A stretch of DNA of 64,000 nucleotides from Thermoanaerobaculia bacterium (GCA_030429235.1 JAUIDB010000003.1:159281-223280); one strand, 5' to 3'. Shown: positions 25,970 to 35,520, counted from the first letter of the stretch. Made by a program: numbers and translations. The notes: generated by a model not told the origin, from the letters alone.

Positions 25970-26662
25970 GCTCTCTCCTCCTCTGGCCCGCGCAGTCGTC
26001 GCGGTGCTGTCGATGTGTGTCCCTCGATCCAGGTCGAACCCCCGTGGACCGAGCCTCGAAGAGCAGTCAGGTCCCTCGAGGCTGCGCGCAATCGTAGCAA
26101 CTCTGTCCCAGAACGGAGCGCAGAACAGGAGAACCGCCCGAGGCATGGTCTGATCTCGACGATCCCTAGGAGGGGAGATTCCCGACCCAAACTACTGAAC
26201 GCGGACCCGCACTCAATGGGCCCACTCCCCGAAGGGTGCCACCGACAAGATCGACGGCTCTCGCCAGGCTCGCTGGCGCAAAGCTCTCTCAACACTATGA
26301 GGACTCGCTGACACTGATGACGAGAGGGAGTGGGGTCACCTCAGCCGGGAAACCGCGTTCAGCGCCCGCCACCTAGCTGAACGACGAAACTCAGGTGCTC
26401 AGCTTAGGAGAGCTCTCGTGTCGCTCCGCGTGCGCCTCCCGCGCGAGTTGCGTGATTGCGAGTCCAGGACGCAGCACCGTTCTCAACGTTGCCGAACACA
26501 CCTTGCGAGACCAACTCGGTTGGTGGTCGTCCAAAGCTGGTCCCAGTCTAGCTCCGGGAGTCCAGGGGTAGCAGCAAGGGACGACAAGTGCCAGAGAGGA
26601 ACGACTCTTGACTACGGCATCTGGAGATCCCAAGCGGCTGTATCTGGCGATCTGATGGCACG
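25970..26662. other. 693-base stretch with no recognisable gene
   Basis: Open frames here are short and show no conserved motifs. Composition is slightly less GC-rich than the flanks, and stop codons occur in all frames. An 80-codon minus-strand frame (26391-26633) matches no family I know. The region may hold the promoter of the divergent-looking gene ending at 25199 and decayed gene remnants. I see no tRNA, repeat or terminator in it. Confidence 0.5.
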
Positions 26663-28363
26663 TTAGTAACTCGAAGACCTGTTCGCGCGTTCGCAGCAGG
26701 GAGAGCTCTCACTACCGCCTCCCCTCGTTTCCGCTTCGCCAGAGAGTTGATCGGGTCTCATGAAGAGAGGGTCGACACGCGCGAAATCCATCCCAACGTT
26801 GCCGTCCACGAGATCGAGTACAGCCATTGCGATTGTGTAGTCGTCTGGTGGAAGTGTCGTCAAGAAACTCTGGACTTGGGCTTCACCAGCACTATCGCTC
26901 CCGACCGCAAGCACCCGTTCCTCGCTAGCCAGATCCAGCAGAACCCCGCTCGCGTTGTACACCGCAAAGAAGAACTCTACTCTTCCGGTTCTCTCTCCGT
27001 CGTCCGAGATCAAGCCCAATCGCTCTGTCGGCACCGAAAGGGTCGACTCCAGGGCAAGCGAATTCCGCTCTGACCAAGACGCCTCGACTACCAGACTCAC
27101 CGGCAGCTGGGTCGCGACCTTCGGAATGTTGGCCGTGGTTCGAAGCTGCTCGATCAGGCGATCCCTCGGTGTGACGTGGAGAATTCGCTTCGGATGGCGA
27201 ACGCGGAACCGCCCCTTCCGTTTAACTCTCACCGCAATGCTGTGTTCCCGTCCGTCCGGGGCTCGAGCCACTTGATACCAGATCCGATAGTGGTTCTCCG
27301 TTGCATTCACGGCGAGCTCAATACTTCTAGCAAGATCGTTGAGTGCCACATGCCACCCCCCCGTTTCTACCGCTAGAGAGTTCGCTACTGTCCGGTGCGT
27401 CGAGACCGCCAGACCAGGATGCAGAGATGGGTTCCTCAACCCGGCAGCGTCGGAGGAATAGATGACGAAACCAGCGGTCGCCGCCTTCTGAGCGACGCTC
27501 TCCACGAGTTCGTGAATCTCCCTGCTATTGTCCCGCGCTCCCCCAGAGCCCGATGCCTCCGAAGACCCTTGCTGGTAGTTCAAGAGAAGGGTCTTGCTGC
27601 CTTCGAGGCTAGACCATCCACTGAAGACCGCTTCGAGCGATTCAAAGAGACGTTGGGCTCGAATCCGATTGTCTCTATCCCTGGCGACAGCGGTGAGGTT
27701 GTCCAGGGTCGCTGAACCCCTTTCCCTCGCCGTGGGGTGAGTGGCCGCTCCGCTCGTCCCGGTCCCTCCCAGAATCGACCCGCCGCCCCAAGCTGTGACT
27801 GGTGTCCCAAGTCGCAACCCATAGAGGGAATCGAGTGCGCCGGAGACCTTCCAGCGGTTGTTCGAGAAGGGAAGTAGAACGCGGGCCCCTGGGCCAAGCA
27901 CGACCACAGACCAGTACGTGTTTGGGTCGGCTACCCCCTCCACAAACTCCTTGGAGCGTGACGCTACCTGGTAGAGACGAGCAGGCTCTAGACTCCCGAA
28001 GTCGAACCCGAGAACGAAGTAGCGAGGCAACGAGCCCTCACCGCTTGTAGTGCCCAATCGACTATCGAAGAGCCCCTCTTCCCCGGCTGGCTCGATCGAG
28101 CCAGCCACGACCCTCTCAAAGTGAGTTACTGGAACTGGTTCGCCGTCCTCGAAGACCTCAAAGTCGCCTACTCCAAGATCCATGACACCCTGGCCTAGTG
28201 GCCACTGCTGCACGGTCACAACGATCGGAACGAGGTCTACGTGCAGTTCGTCACTAAACGTCGTCTCTTGGGCCAGACAAGGCAAGGCCGCCGCTGCCAA
28301 ACAAGAAGCGATCCACAAGATTGTCGACGATCGAGCCAGATCTGCCTCCAAGAAACCGAGCAC
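26663..28363 (-). CDS. VWFA-related domain protein, secreted
   Basis: This protein of about 566 residues is taken from GTG 28363, which gives an acceptable signal peptide (SSTILWIASCLAAAALPCLA, cleavage before QETTF). It carries the 'VWFA-related' layout: VDLVPIVVTVQQWPLGQGVM, FEVFEDGEPVPVTHFERV and YFVLGFDFGSLEPARLYQVA. The DxSxS metal site of true VWA domains is missing (DFGSLEPA), so metal-dependent binding is doubtful. The reading frame stays open upstream through the 93-bp repeat array, so the start is uncertain. Base composition is visibly less GC-biased at third positions than in neighbours, which may point to different origin. Confidence 0.7.
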   Translation of the reverse strand: MLGFLEADLARSSTILWIASCLAAAALPCLAQETTFSDELHVDLVPIVVTVQQWPLGQGVMDLGVGDFEVFEDGEPVPVTHFERVVAGSIEPAGEEGLFDSRLGTTSGEGSLPRYFVLGFDFGSLEPARLYQVASRSKEFVEGVADPNTYWSVVVLGPGARVLLPFSNNRWKVSGALDSLYGLRLGTPVTAWGGGSILGGTGTSGAATHPTARERGSATLDNLTAVARDRDNRIRAQRLFESLEAVFSGWSSLEGSKTLLLNYQQGSSEASGSGGARDNSREIHELVESVAQKAATAGFVIYSSDAAGLRNPSLHPGLAVSTHRTVANSLAVETGGWHVALNDLARSIELAVNATENHYRIWYQVARAPDGREHSIAVRVKRKGRFRVRHPKRILHVTPRDRLIEQLRTTANIPKVATQLPVSLVVEASWSERNSLALESTLSVPTERLGLISDDGERTGRVEFFFAVYNASGVLLDLASEERVLAVGSDSAGEAQVQSFLTTLPPDDYTIAMAVLDLVDGNVGMDFARVDPLFMRPDQLSGEAETRGGGSESSPCCERANRSSSY

Positions 28364-28600
28364 CTTGTTCGAGGCTCTCAGAAGAGCGGGGCGCCACGCA
28401 TCGGCTTGTTCCTCGAAGCTCGACGACGTCCGCTCCCGCGTTCTGCGGACGACCACTAGGAGTGACAGTCGTCTCTGAAAAAGTGAAGCATAGACACTAA
28501 GTATGCAAGTCAAGTCCTGCACATGGTATCTGATTGCGCGACGCCGAGAGCAAACAGGACTCGTGCAAGACGCCAGCGCAGGTAGCGCTACGATGCGCCC

Positions 28601-28930
28601 GGCGCGACCTCCGAATCCCTTCCGATTCTCCATTGCACGCCAGGGCGCGACCGTGCGGAAGGGATTCGCTACGAGCGGCGGAGCGCCAGCTCCGGCGCGA
28701 CCTCCGAATCCCTTCCGATCCTCCATTGCACGCCAGGGCGCGACCGTGCGGAAGGGATTCGCTACGAGCGGCGGAGCGCCAGCTCCGGCGCGACCTCCGA
28801 ATCCCTTCCGATCCTCCATTGCACGCCAGGGCGTGACCATGCGGAAGGGATTCGCTACGAGCGGCGGAGCGCAGCTCCGGCGCGACCTCCGAATCCCTTT
28901 CGATCCTCCATTTCACGCCAAGGCGTGAAA
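28601..28930. repeat. Tandem 93-bp palindromic repeat array derived from the tRNA-Ala 3' end
   Basis: Three near-identical units start at 28601, 28694 and 28787 (93, 93 and 92 bp), and a fourth partial unit from 28879 runs into the tRNA gene. Units 1 and 2 differ by one base. Each unit contains CGAATCCCTTCCG and, about 31 bases later, its exact reverse complement CGGAAGGGATTCG, so each can fold as a hairpin. The stem sequence is identical to the T-arm/acceptor end of the adjacent tRNA-Ala. The unit length is a multiple of three and the minus-strand frame of the VWFA gene stays open through it. There are no unique spacers, so this is not a CRISPR array. Confidence 0.9.
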
Positions 28931-28951
28931 TGGTGGAGCGGAAGGGATTCG
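28890..28951. repeat. 30-nt inverted repeat pairing the tRNA-Ala 3' end with its trailer
   Basis: The left arm (28890-28919) and right arm (28922-28951) are reverse complements at 27 of 30 positions around a two-base centre. The inner 12 bases (CCATTTCACGCC / GGCGTGAAATGG) match perfectly. The right arm contains the last 21 nucleotides of the tRNA including CCA. In the transcript the trailer could pair with the tRNA's T-arm and acceptor strand. Confidence 0.85.
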
Positions 28952-29006
28952 AACCCTCGACCCCCACGATGCGAACGTGGTGCTCTCCCAACTGAGCTAC
29001 CGCCCC
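28931..29006 (-). tRNA. tRNA-Ala (anticodon CGC)
   Basis: This is a 76-nt cloverleaf including an encoded CCA. The acceptor is GGGGCGG / CCGCTCC with the G3-U70 wobble pair that marks alanine tRNAs. The D-arm is GCTC/GAGC. The anticodon stem CCACG/CGTGG encloses loop TTCGCAT, so the anticodon is CGC, reading GCG codons. The T-arm is GAGGG TTCGAAT CCCTT. All stems pair. It is transcribed from a good promoter 12-40 bases upstream. Its 3' end is duplicated in inverted form in the neighbouring repeats. Confidence 0.97.
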
Positions 29007-29017
29007 ACAGGCGAGCG

Positions 29018-29046
29018 ATTCTAGGCCAATCCCACGCCCCCCGCAA
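29018..29046 (-). promoter_or_regulatory. Predicted sigma70 promoter of tRNA-Ala
   Basis: On the minus strand: -35 TTGCGG (29046-29041), 17-base spacer, -10 TAGAAT (29023-29018). The -10 box ends 11 bases before the mature tRNA 5' end, a normal distance for a short 5' leader removed by RNase P. Confidence 0.65.
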
Positions 29047-29127
29047 TCCTCTTCCCACTCTGATTCTCCCCTGCCGTCGATCGTCCCGGCTTGCTCTGCC
29101 TCCCGCGCTGCGCCATGATCCGCACCC

Positions 29128-30507
29128 ATGGCCATCAGTACGTTCGACCTCTTCTCCATCGGCATCGGCCCGTCGAGTTCCCACACCGTCGGTCCGATGC
29201 GGGCCGCCGGGCGTTTCCTCGAGCGACTGGTCCACGATGGCCGTTTCCAGTCCGTGGCCCGCGTGCAGTGTGATCTCTACGGCTCCCTGGCCCTCACCGG
29301 CCGTGGCCACGGCACGGATCGAGCGGTGCTGATGGGCCTACTCGGCGAGCAACCCGAAACGGTCGACCCCGCCACGATCGGTCCCCGGGTGCAGCAGGTC
29401 CAGGACTCCCGCCACCTGGACCTCTTGTCGCGACACTCGATCGAGTTCGAGCCCGAGCGCGACCTGGTCTTCCACAAGCGATCGTCGCTGCCCTACCATC
29501 CCAACGGGATGCGATTCAGCGCCTTCGACGCCACGGGTGAACTGATCGCGCTCCGCACCTTCTATTCGATCGGGGGCGGGTTCGTGGTCAACGAGGACGC
29601 GGCCTCGGAAGACCGGATCGTGCCGGACGCCACGCCCTTGCCACACCCCTTTACCAGTGGCGCCGAACTGCTGGCCATCTGCGAGGAGCAAAAGCTCGCC
29701 ATCTGGGAAGTGATGGTCCGCAACGAGATGGCCTGGCGCACCCGACCGCGCATCCGTAAGGAGTTGCGGGCGATCGCGACCGCGATGCGCGACTGCGTGG
29801 AACAGGGATGCCACAACGAAGGGGTCTTGCCCGGCGGACTGCAGGTGGTCCGGAGAGCCCCGAAGCTCTATCGCGACCTGACCAGCCGACCCGAGGAATC
29901 ACTGCGCGATCCGCTGTCGATTCTCGACTGGGTGAGTCTGTTCGCCATCGCAGTCAACGAGGAGAACGCCGCGGGAGGACGAGTGGTCACTGCACCCACC
30001 AACGGCGCGGCCGGAATCCTGCCCGCGGTGCTCGAGTACTACCGACGCTTCCAACCCGGTGCCGATGAGAAGGGAGTCCTGCGATTCCTGCTCACGGCGG
30101 CGGCGATCGGCATCCTGTTCAAGGAGAAGGCCTCGATCTCGGGTGCCGAAGTGGGATGCCAGGGAGAGGTCGGGGTCGCCTGTTCGATGGCCGCCGCCGC
30201 GCTCGCCGAGGTCCTGGGAGGTACGCCTCGCCAGGTCGAGAACGCCGCGGAGATCGGCATGGAACACAATCTCGGTTTGACCTGTGATCCGGTCAACGGA
30301 TTGGTTCAGATCCCCTGCATCGAACGCAACGCGATGGGGGCGGTCAAAGCGATCAACGCCGCCCGGCTCGCGCTGCGAGGCCGGGGTGATCAGAAGGTCT
30401 CGCTCGACAAGGTCATCAAGACCATGCGCGACACGGGAGCCGACATGAAGCGCAAGTACAAGGAGACCTCGCGCGGCGGCCTCGCCCTCAACGTCATCGA
30501 GTGTTGA
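29128..30507 (+). CDS. sdaA: L-serine ammonia-lyase (dehydratase), iron-sulfur type
   Basis: This 459-residue enzyme converts L-serine to pyruvate and ammonia. The N-terminal beta domain begins with [20 protein letters not shown], and the alpha domain carries the [4Fe-4S] ligands. Cys344 (GCQGEVG), Cys386 (LTCDPVNG) and Cys397 (IPCIER) have the same spacing as the known E. coli cluster cysteines. The C-terminal [20 protein letters not shown] is also typical. The start ATG 29128 gives the usual N-terminus. It stands alone between the tRNA-Ala and the convergent egtB. Confidence 0.96.
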   Translation: MAISTFDLFSIGIGPSSSHTVGPMRAAGRFLERLVHDGRFQSVARVQCDLYGSLALTGRGHGTDRAVLMGLLGEQPETVDPATIGPRVQQVQDSRHLDLLSRHSIEFEPERDLVFHKRSSLPYHPNGMRFSAFDATGELIALRTFYSIGGGFVVNEDAASEDRIVPDATPLPHPFTSGAELLAICEEQKLAIWEVMVRNEMAWRTRPRIRKELRAIATAMRDCVEQGCHNEGVLPGGLQVVRRAPKLYRDLTSRPEESLRDPLSILDWVSLFAIAVNEENAAGGRVVTAPTNGAAGILPAVLEYYRRFQPGADEKGVLRFLLTAAAIGILFKEKASISGAEVGCQGEVGVACSMAAAALAEVLGGTPRQVENAAEIGMEHNLGLTCDPVNGLVQIPCIERNAMGAVKAINAARLALRGRGDQKVSLDKVIKTMRDTGADMKRKYKETSRGGLALNVIEC

Positions 30508-30537
30508 ATCGACTCGGCTCCCGGATCCTCGCTCGGC

Positions 30538-31785
30538 TCACGATCGAGCGATGCGGATGCCGGTGAAGGGCCAACGTTGCTCCGGGTAGAAGAAGTTGCG
30601 GTAGCTGGCGCGACAGTGGTCCGCCGGGGTGGCGCAACTGCCGCCCCGCAGGACTCGCTGCGAGCACATGAACTTCCCGTTGTACTCACCGATCGCCCCT
30701 TCCGCCGGAGCGTAACCGGGGTAGGGACCGTAGTCACTCGACGTCCACTCCCAGAGGTCGCCAAACAGCTGGAAGCTCCCCTCCTGCGGACCCGCCGGGT
30801 GCAAGCGACCCGCCTCCACGAAGTTGCCAGTGACACTCATCTCACGAGCCGCGTGCTCCCATTCGAACTCGGTCGGCAACCGGTGCCCCGCCCAGCGGGC
30901 AAAGGCATCGGCCTCGTAGTAGCTGACGTGGCACACCGGCGCGTTGGGGTCGAGGGGCACCAGACCAGCCAGGGTGTATTCGAACCAGGACTCCTGCCTT
31001 CGAACCCAATAGAGAGGGGCTTCCAGGCGATCGCGACGACAGAGATCCCAGCCATCCGATAGCCAGTGGCGATGGTCACGGTAGCCGCCGGCTTCGATGA
31101 ACTCGAGGTACTCGCCGTTGGTCACCAGGCGATCACCGAGACCGTAGGCTTCGAGATAGACCCGGTGCCGAGGCCGTTCGTTGTCGAAATGGAAACCAGA
31201 ACCGTCGTAGCCGATCTCCACCACGCCGCCTTCGAATCCGATCAGCCCCAGGTCACGCGCCAGCTTGCAGGGATTGGGCAGCTCGGCTCGGTAGGCCGGG
31301 AAGGTCGGATTCTGGGCCAGGTTGTACTTGAGATCCATCAGGATCAGCTCCTGATGTTGCTGCTCGTGGTGGATCCCGAGTCGAAGCCGGGCCGTGATCT
31401 CGACCAGCTGCTCGGCGGGAGGATTGACCAGCAACCGTTCCATCGCGGCGTCGACGTGCTGCCGGTAGGCGTGCACATGGGCGACCGTGGGTCGCGACAG
31501 GGCCCCCCGCCGGGCGCGGGGGAAGGGCTCACCGACACCCTGGTAGTAGCTGTTGAACAGATGACCGAAGATCGGGTCGAAGACCTCGTAGTCCGGCACG
31601 AAGACGTCGAGCAAGAAGGTCTCGAAGAACCAACTGACGTGGGAGAGGTGCCACTTGGTCGGACTGGCGAAGGGGGCAGCCTGGATCACGTAGTCTTCGA
31701 TCTCCAGCGGTGCGCAGAGAATCTCGCTCTGGGCCCGGACCCGGCGGTACTCGTCGAGGGGGCTGAAGCCGTTCGTTTCGGTCAT
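30538..31785 (-). CDS. egtB: Ergothioneine biosynthesis sulfoxide synthase EgtB
   Basis: This 415-residue non-haem iron enzyme joins a thiol (gamma-glutamylcysteine or cysteine) to the C2 of hercynine with oxygen. The N-terminal DinB-like helical domain provides the iron ligands, by analogy His49 ([11 protein letters not shown]), His140 and His144 ([12 protein letters not shown]). The C-terminal formylglycine-generating-enzyme-like domain includes [43 protein letters not shown] and [14 protein letters not shown] 31785 overlaps the egtD stop by four bases. No egtA, egtC or egtE is in the window, so the thiol donor cannot be told from context. Confidence 0.94.
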   Translation of the reverse strand: MTETNGFSPLDEYRRVRAQSEILCAPLEIEDYVIQAAPFASPTKWHLSHVSWFFETFLLDVFVPDYEVFDPIFGHLFNSYYQGVGEPFPRARRGALSRPTVAHVHAYRQHVDAAMERLLVNPPAEQLVEITARLRLGIHHEQQHQELILMDLKYNLAQNPTFPAYRAELPNPCKLARDLGLIGFEGGVVEIGYDGSGFHFDNERPRHRVYLEAYGLGDRLVTNGEYLEFIEAGGYRDHRHWLSDGWDLCRRDRLEAPLYWVRRQESWFEYTLAGLVPLDPNAPVCHVSYYEADAFARWAGHRLPTEFEWEHAAREMSVTGNFVEAGRLHPAGPQEGSFQLFGDLWEWTSSDYGPYPGYAPAEGAIGEYNGKFMCSQRVLRGGSCATPADHCRASYRNFFYPEQRWPFTGIRIARS

Positions 31786-32774
31786 GGTTCTCCTGGCTCG
31801 TCTCGGACGGCACGCAGTAGATGCACGCTGAAGAGGTTCGAAGGATCGGACCACACCCGCTCCGGCCGGTACCCAGCCTCGGAAGCCAGCGCGTGGAATC
31901 CGTTCACGGTGTACTTGTAGGAGTTCTCGGTGTGAATGCGTTCCCCCCGCTGAATCTCGATCGAATGCCCGGCCACGGTGGCGCGGTGGGGTGCCGTGGC
32001 CTCGAGGTGCATCTCGACCCGTCCCTCGTGCTCCGAGTAGGACGCGACGTGTCGAAATCGGGAGGGATCGAAATCGCCGTCGGCGACCCGATTGACCACT
32101 TCGAGAATATTGCGATTGAACGCCGCGGTCACACCCTGCACATCGTTGTAGGCTGCCTCCAGCACTGCCCGGTCCTTGCGAAGATCGACTCCGATCAGAA
32201 GCCTCATCCCCCCCCCCAGCACGCTGCGAAGGTTGTCCAGAAAACGAGCCGCTGCCTCGGGCTCGAAGTTTCCGATCGTGGATCCCGGGTAGAACGCCAC
32301 GAGATCGTGCCCGGCGAGCGCGGCGGGAAGATCCCAGGGGCGGGTGTAGTCGAGGCAGGCCAGGTGCACCTCCAACCACGGGAACGCAGCCTCGAGGGCC
32401 CTCCCCGACTCCAGCAGAAACTCCCGCGAGATATCGGCCGACAGATAGGCCGAAGGACGAAGATGCTCCAAAAGCAGCCGGATCTTGGAAGCGTTTCCGC
32501 TCCCGAGTTCGACCACCACGGCATCGCGGCCCAGGCCGAGCGCCATCTCCTCACCGTGCTGCTCGAAGAGCCACCGTTCCGTACGCGTGAGGTAGTACTC
32601 CGGCTGGCGGGTGATCTCCTCGAAGAGCTCCGATCCCCTGCGGTCGTAGAAGAACTTGGGAGCGATCCGCTTGGGGGTCTGCCGAAGCCCACACAGGATC
32701 TCAGCCACGAGGTCGCCGGGATCCGGGTGCAGATCGTAAAAACGGGGAATCGGTTCGGTCACAGGGCTCGACAT
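31782..32774 (-). CDS. egtD: Histidine N-alpha-methyltransferase EgtD
   Basis: This 330-residue SAM enzyme trimethylates histidine to hercynine, the first step of ergothioneine synthesis. Signatures are APKFFYDRRGSELFEEITRQ, PEYYLTRTE, VVELGSGNASKIRLLLEHL (SAM loop), FYPGSTIGNF and LLIGVDLRKD. The family C-terminal part with ENSYKYTVNGFHALASEAGY is complete. ATG 32774 was chosen by N-terminal similarity. The upstream continuation is unconserved. It is followed directly by egtB. It lies 192 bases downstream of proA on the same strand. Confidence 0.95.
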   Translation of the reverse strand: MSSPVTEPIPRFYDLHPDPGDLVAEILCGLRQTPKRIAPKFFYDRRGSELFEEITRQPEYYLTRTERWLFEQHGEEMALGLGRDAVVVELGSGNASKIRLLLEHLRPSAYLSADISREFLLESGRALEAAFPWLEVHLACLDYTRPWDLPAALAGHDLVAFYPGSTIGNFEPEAAARFLDNLRSVLGGGMRLLIGVDLRKDRAVLEAAYNDVQGVTAAFNRNILEVVNRVADGDFDPSRFRHVASYSEHEGRVEMHLEATAPHRATVAGHSIEIQRGERIHTENSYKYTVNGFHALASEAGYRPERVWSDPSNLFSVHLLRAVRDEPGEP

Positions 32775-32966
32775 GCCGGGGTCTCCGCCAGCTCGTCGGG
32801 CCGGCAGGGCACAGTGTACCCCTCCCAGACTCGCGCGATCTCGAAAAGCCGCCGGGTCCATGGGGTGGGACACACGATCGGTTGGTTCGGCGGTACCAGG
32901 CCCTGTGGCGACGGAACGGCCTCCCGAAACGCCATACCGTCGGGCCGGCAGCAACCGCTCCTCGAA

Positions 32967-34307
32967 CTAGCCCTGCCGACCGATAGGCAACGAACGGTGC
33001 GTGAAGCTCTTCTTACCCTCTCCGAAGTCACTGGCAGCCTGTCCCGAACCACGCAGCAACCATCGCGTCGTCAGCAGGCCCTCGGCGCCAACCGGTCCCC
33101 GGGCGTGGATGCGCCCCGTACTGATGCCAACTTCGGCTCCCAGGCCGTAGCGGAAACCGTCCGCGAATCGGGTACTCGCGTTGACGAAGACCGAGGCTGC
33201 ATCGACCGAAGCGAGGAAGGACTCGCCGACCTCGGGATCCTCGGTCACGATCGCCTCAGTGTGAGCGCTGCCGTACCGATGGATGTGTTCCACCGCGTCG
33301 TCGAGACCCTCGACGGTGCGGATCGAGAGCGTTAAGTTGCCCCACTCGCGAGACCAATCCCCCTCGGCGGCGGCTTCGACCCGCCCCACCCCCTCGAGCA
33401 CCGCTCGACTGGATTCGTCGGCCCGCATCCGAACTCCACGCTCAGCCAGGGCCGTCGCCACCGGTAGCAGGTCCGGCAGGAAACCACGATCCACGAGCAG
33501 AGTCTCGGTCGCGTTGCAGGCTGCGGGGTAGTCACACTTGCCGTCCACCGCCAGCCGTACGGCCATCTCCCGGTCGGCAGAGGCATGAAGGTAGAGATGA
33601 CAGACTCCATCGGCATGGCCTAGCACGGGAATACGGGTCGAGCGTTGAATGGTCCGGACCAATTCGTTGGAACCCCGCGGAATGACCAGGTCGATCTCCT
33701 GGTCGAAAGCGAGCAGTTCCCCGACCGCCTCGCGTCCCTCGACCAGGGTCACGGCATCGGCTTGCAGGCCCGCCGAGCGCAACGAGTCGCGCAAGCACCC
33801 GACCAGAGCGCGATTCGAAGCGGCCGCTTCTCGGCCTCCCTTGAGCAACACCGCGTTGCCAGTGTGCATGGCCAGCGACGCAATCTGAATCACCGCGTCC
33901 GGCCGACTCTCGAAGATCACCAGCAGCACACCGATCGGACTGGTCACCTGACGCAACCGCAGACCGGCGTCCAGTTCGGTGTGCCGCAGGGTGCGACCCA
34001 CCGGATCGTCGGCCGACATGAGTTGGTCGACGCCGGAGGCCAAAGTCTGCAACTTGCTCTCCGAAAGACCCAACCGATGCAGCAGCGCGGGTTCGAGTCC
34101 TTCCGCTTGCGCTCGCTCCAGGTCCTCGCGGTTCGCGGCGAGAATCGACGCGCTCTCGGCACGCAACGTCGCCGACAGCCGGCTCAGTGCCTCCACCCGC
34201 GTCGCGCGACCCGCACCGGCCAGCGCCCGTTGGGCCGACCGGACTCGGAACAGCATCTCGACCGTGTTGGCATCGGATGACTGGAGGGTTTCGTCTACCT
34301 GGTTCAT
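32967..34307 (-). CDS. proA: Glutamate-5-semialdehyde dehydrogenase (gamma-glutamyl phosphate reductase)
   Basis: This 446-residue enzyme is the second of proline synthesis and reduces glutamyl-5-phosphate with NADPH. Family segments are VTSPIGVLLVIFESRPDAVI, VLLKGGREAAASNRALV, DLVIPRGSNELVRTI, the cysteine-containing active-site region CDYPAACNATETLLVD, and RFADGFRYGLGAEVGISTGR. ATG 34307 overlaps the proB stop by four bases (ATGA), as expected for a coupled proBA operon. Confidence 0.96.
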   Translation of the reverse strand: MNQVDETLQSSDANTVEMLFRVRSAQRALAGAGRATRVEALSRLSATLRAESASILAANREDLERAQAEGLEPALLHRLGLSESKLQTLASGVDQLMSADDPVGRTLRHTELDAGLRLRQVTSPIGVLLVIFESRPDAVIQIASLAMHTGNAVLLKGGREAAASNRALVGCLRDSLRSAGLQADAVTLVEGREAVGELLAFDQEIDLVIPRGSNELVRTIQRSTRIPVLGHADGVCHLYLHASADREMAVRLAVDGKCDYPAACNATETLLVDRGFLPDLLPVATALAERGVRMRADESSRAVLEGVGRVEAAAEGDWSREWGNLTLSIRTVEGLDDAVEHIHRYGSAHTEAIVTEDPEVGESFLASVDAASVFVNASTRFADGFRYGLGAEVGISTGRIHARGPVGAEGLLTTRWLLRGSGQAASDFGEGKKSFTHRSLPIGRQG

Positions 34308-35506
34308 TGCGTCCTCCCCGCTCCAAGAACGATATCGGATCTTCGGATCAATGTGATTCCCGTCGGGTCCCCGGCCAACCACGCGGAGATGCTCGCCGAA
34401 CTGTAGCGACAGCGTGCCCGGGCTACGACCCGGTCGTGGAGATCCCGAAGCTCGATCACGTCGCCCACCCCGAAGTCTCCCACGACCTCGGTCGCACCGC
34501 GTGCCAACAGCGAAGCACCCCGCCTTTCCAGTGCTTCGACCGCGCCCTGGTCGATCCTCAAGTAGCCGCGGGCCACGGGGGAGAAGGCGATCCAACGGCT
34601 GCGTGCCGCCAGACTCCCCGACGGCGGGATCCAGGTTCCAACGGTCTCGCCGGCGAGCACCTGGGAAAGCGCCCCCGGGGCCAGTCCCGAGGCCACCACC
34701 ACCCCGCAGCCACCTCGAGCCGCGATCCGAGCCGAACTGAGCTTCGAGGCCATCCCACCGCGGCCGAGCGCACCTGCCGTGGCGCAACGAGCATCCACCT
34801 CCATCTCCTCCAGGTAGATCGGCAAGACTCGCGCCGTGGGATGGAGCTGCGGATCTCGATCGAAAACGCCTTCCACATCGGTGAGGAGAACCAGCAGATC
34901 AGCTCCGAGCAGCCCTGCCACCAGCGCCGCCAGGTGGTCGTTGTCCTCGAAGGACCGTGAGGAACCGACTTTGGTCTCGATGCTGCGGCCCGACTCGACC
35001 GTGTCGTTCTCGTTGAGAATCGGCACGGCCCCTTGGCGCAGTAGCGTTTCGACGGTGGAAGCCAATCGCACCGATCGTTCCCGATCATCGAGATCGTGCT
35101 GCCCCACGAGTACCTGGGCGCAACGAGCCTCGTGGTGGGCGAAGAGACGCTGGTAGGCGGCGGTAATCATCGCCTGACCGACCGCAGCTGCGGCCTCGGG
35201 GCCAGGGTCGAAAGCCCGTACGGCGAGGGCTCCCCGGCCCACGGCCACCGCTCCAGAACTCACGACGACCACCTCTCGGCCACCCTCGCGGTACCCGGCG
35301 AGACTGGCGACGAGCGTATCGAGACGGCGACGGTGCAAGGCTCCCTCGGCGTCCAGCAAGACGCGACTACCGATCTTCACGACCACGCGACGCGCCGCTT
35401 CGATCTCTGGTCGCCCGCTGAAGGGATCCCGGGGAGTCGAGAGCTCGGGGCTTGCCCCCGGGAGATCGAGAGAGGTCGAGTCTTCTTCGGTTGCTGCGTC
35501 GGACAT
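34304..35506 (-). CDS. proB: Glutamate 5-kinase with PUA domain
   Basis: This 400-residue enzyme makes the first committed step of proline synthesis. The amino acid kinase domain starts after about 35 extra residues (RRVVVKIGSRVLL, VVVVSSGAVAVGRGAL, QVLVGQHDLDDRER, PILNENDTV, FEDNDHLAALVAGLLGADLL). A C-terminal PUA domain follows (LRIDQGAVEALERRGASLLA). The PUA-bearing form is the type usually feedback-inhibited by proline. ATG 35506 has a very good ribosome binding site (GGAGG, seven bases). That site lies only a few bases after an intrinsic terminator, so the operon can be expressed only if the terminator is passed. Confidence 0.96.
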   Translation of the reverse strand: MSDAATEEDSTSLDLPGASPELSTPRDPFSGRPEIEAARRVVVKIGSRVLLDAEGALHRRRLDTLVASLAGYREGGREVVVVSSGAVAVGRGALAVRAFDPGPEAAAAVGQAMITAAYQRLFAHHEARCAQVLVGQHDLDDRERSVRLASTVETLLRQGAVPILNENDTVESGRSIETKVGSSRSFEDNDHLAALVAGLLGADLLVLLTDVEGVFDRDPQLHPTARVLPIYLEEMEVDARCATAGALGRGGMASKLSSARIAARGGCGVVVASGLAPGALSQVLAGETVGTWIPPSGSLAARSRWIAFSPVARGYLRIDQGAVEALERRGASLLARGATEVVGDFGVGDVIELRDLHDRVVARARCRYSSASISAWLAGDPTGITLIRRSDIVLGAGRTQ

Positions 35507-35520
35507 GAGGTTTCCTCCAA

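Noticed and set aside
26391..26633. An 80-codon minus-strand frame in the 25970-26662 gap
   Set aside because: No motif, no ribosome binding site and no family recognised; not distinguishable from chance.
28601..28930. CRISPR array
   Set aside because: The repeat unit is 93 bp with no unique spacers, and no cas genes are nearby.
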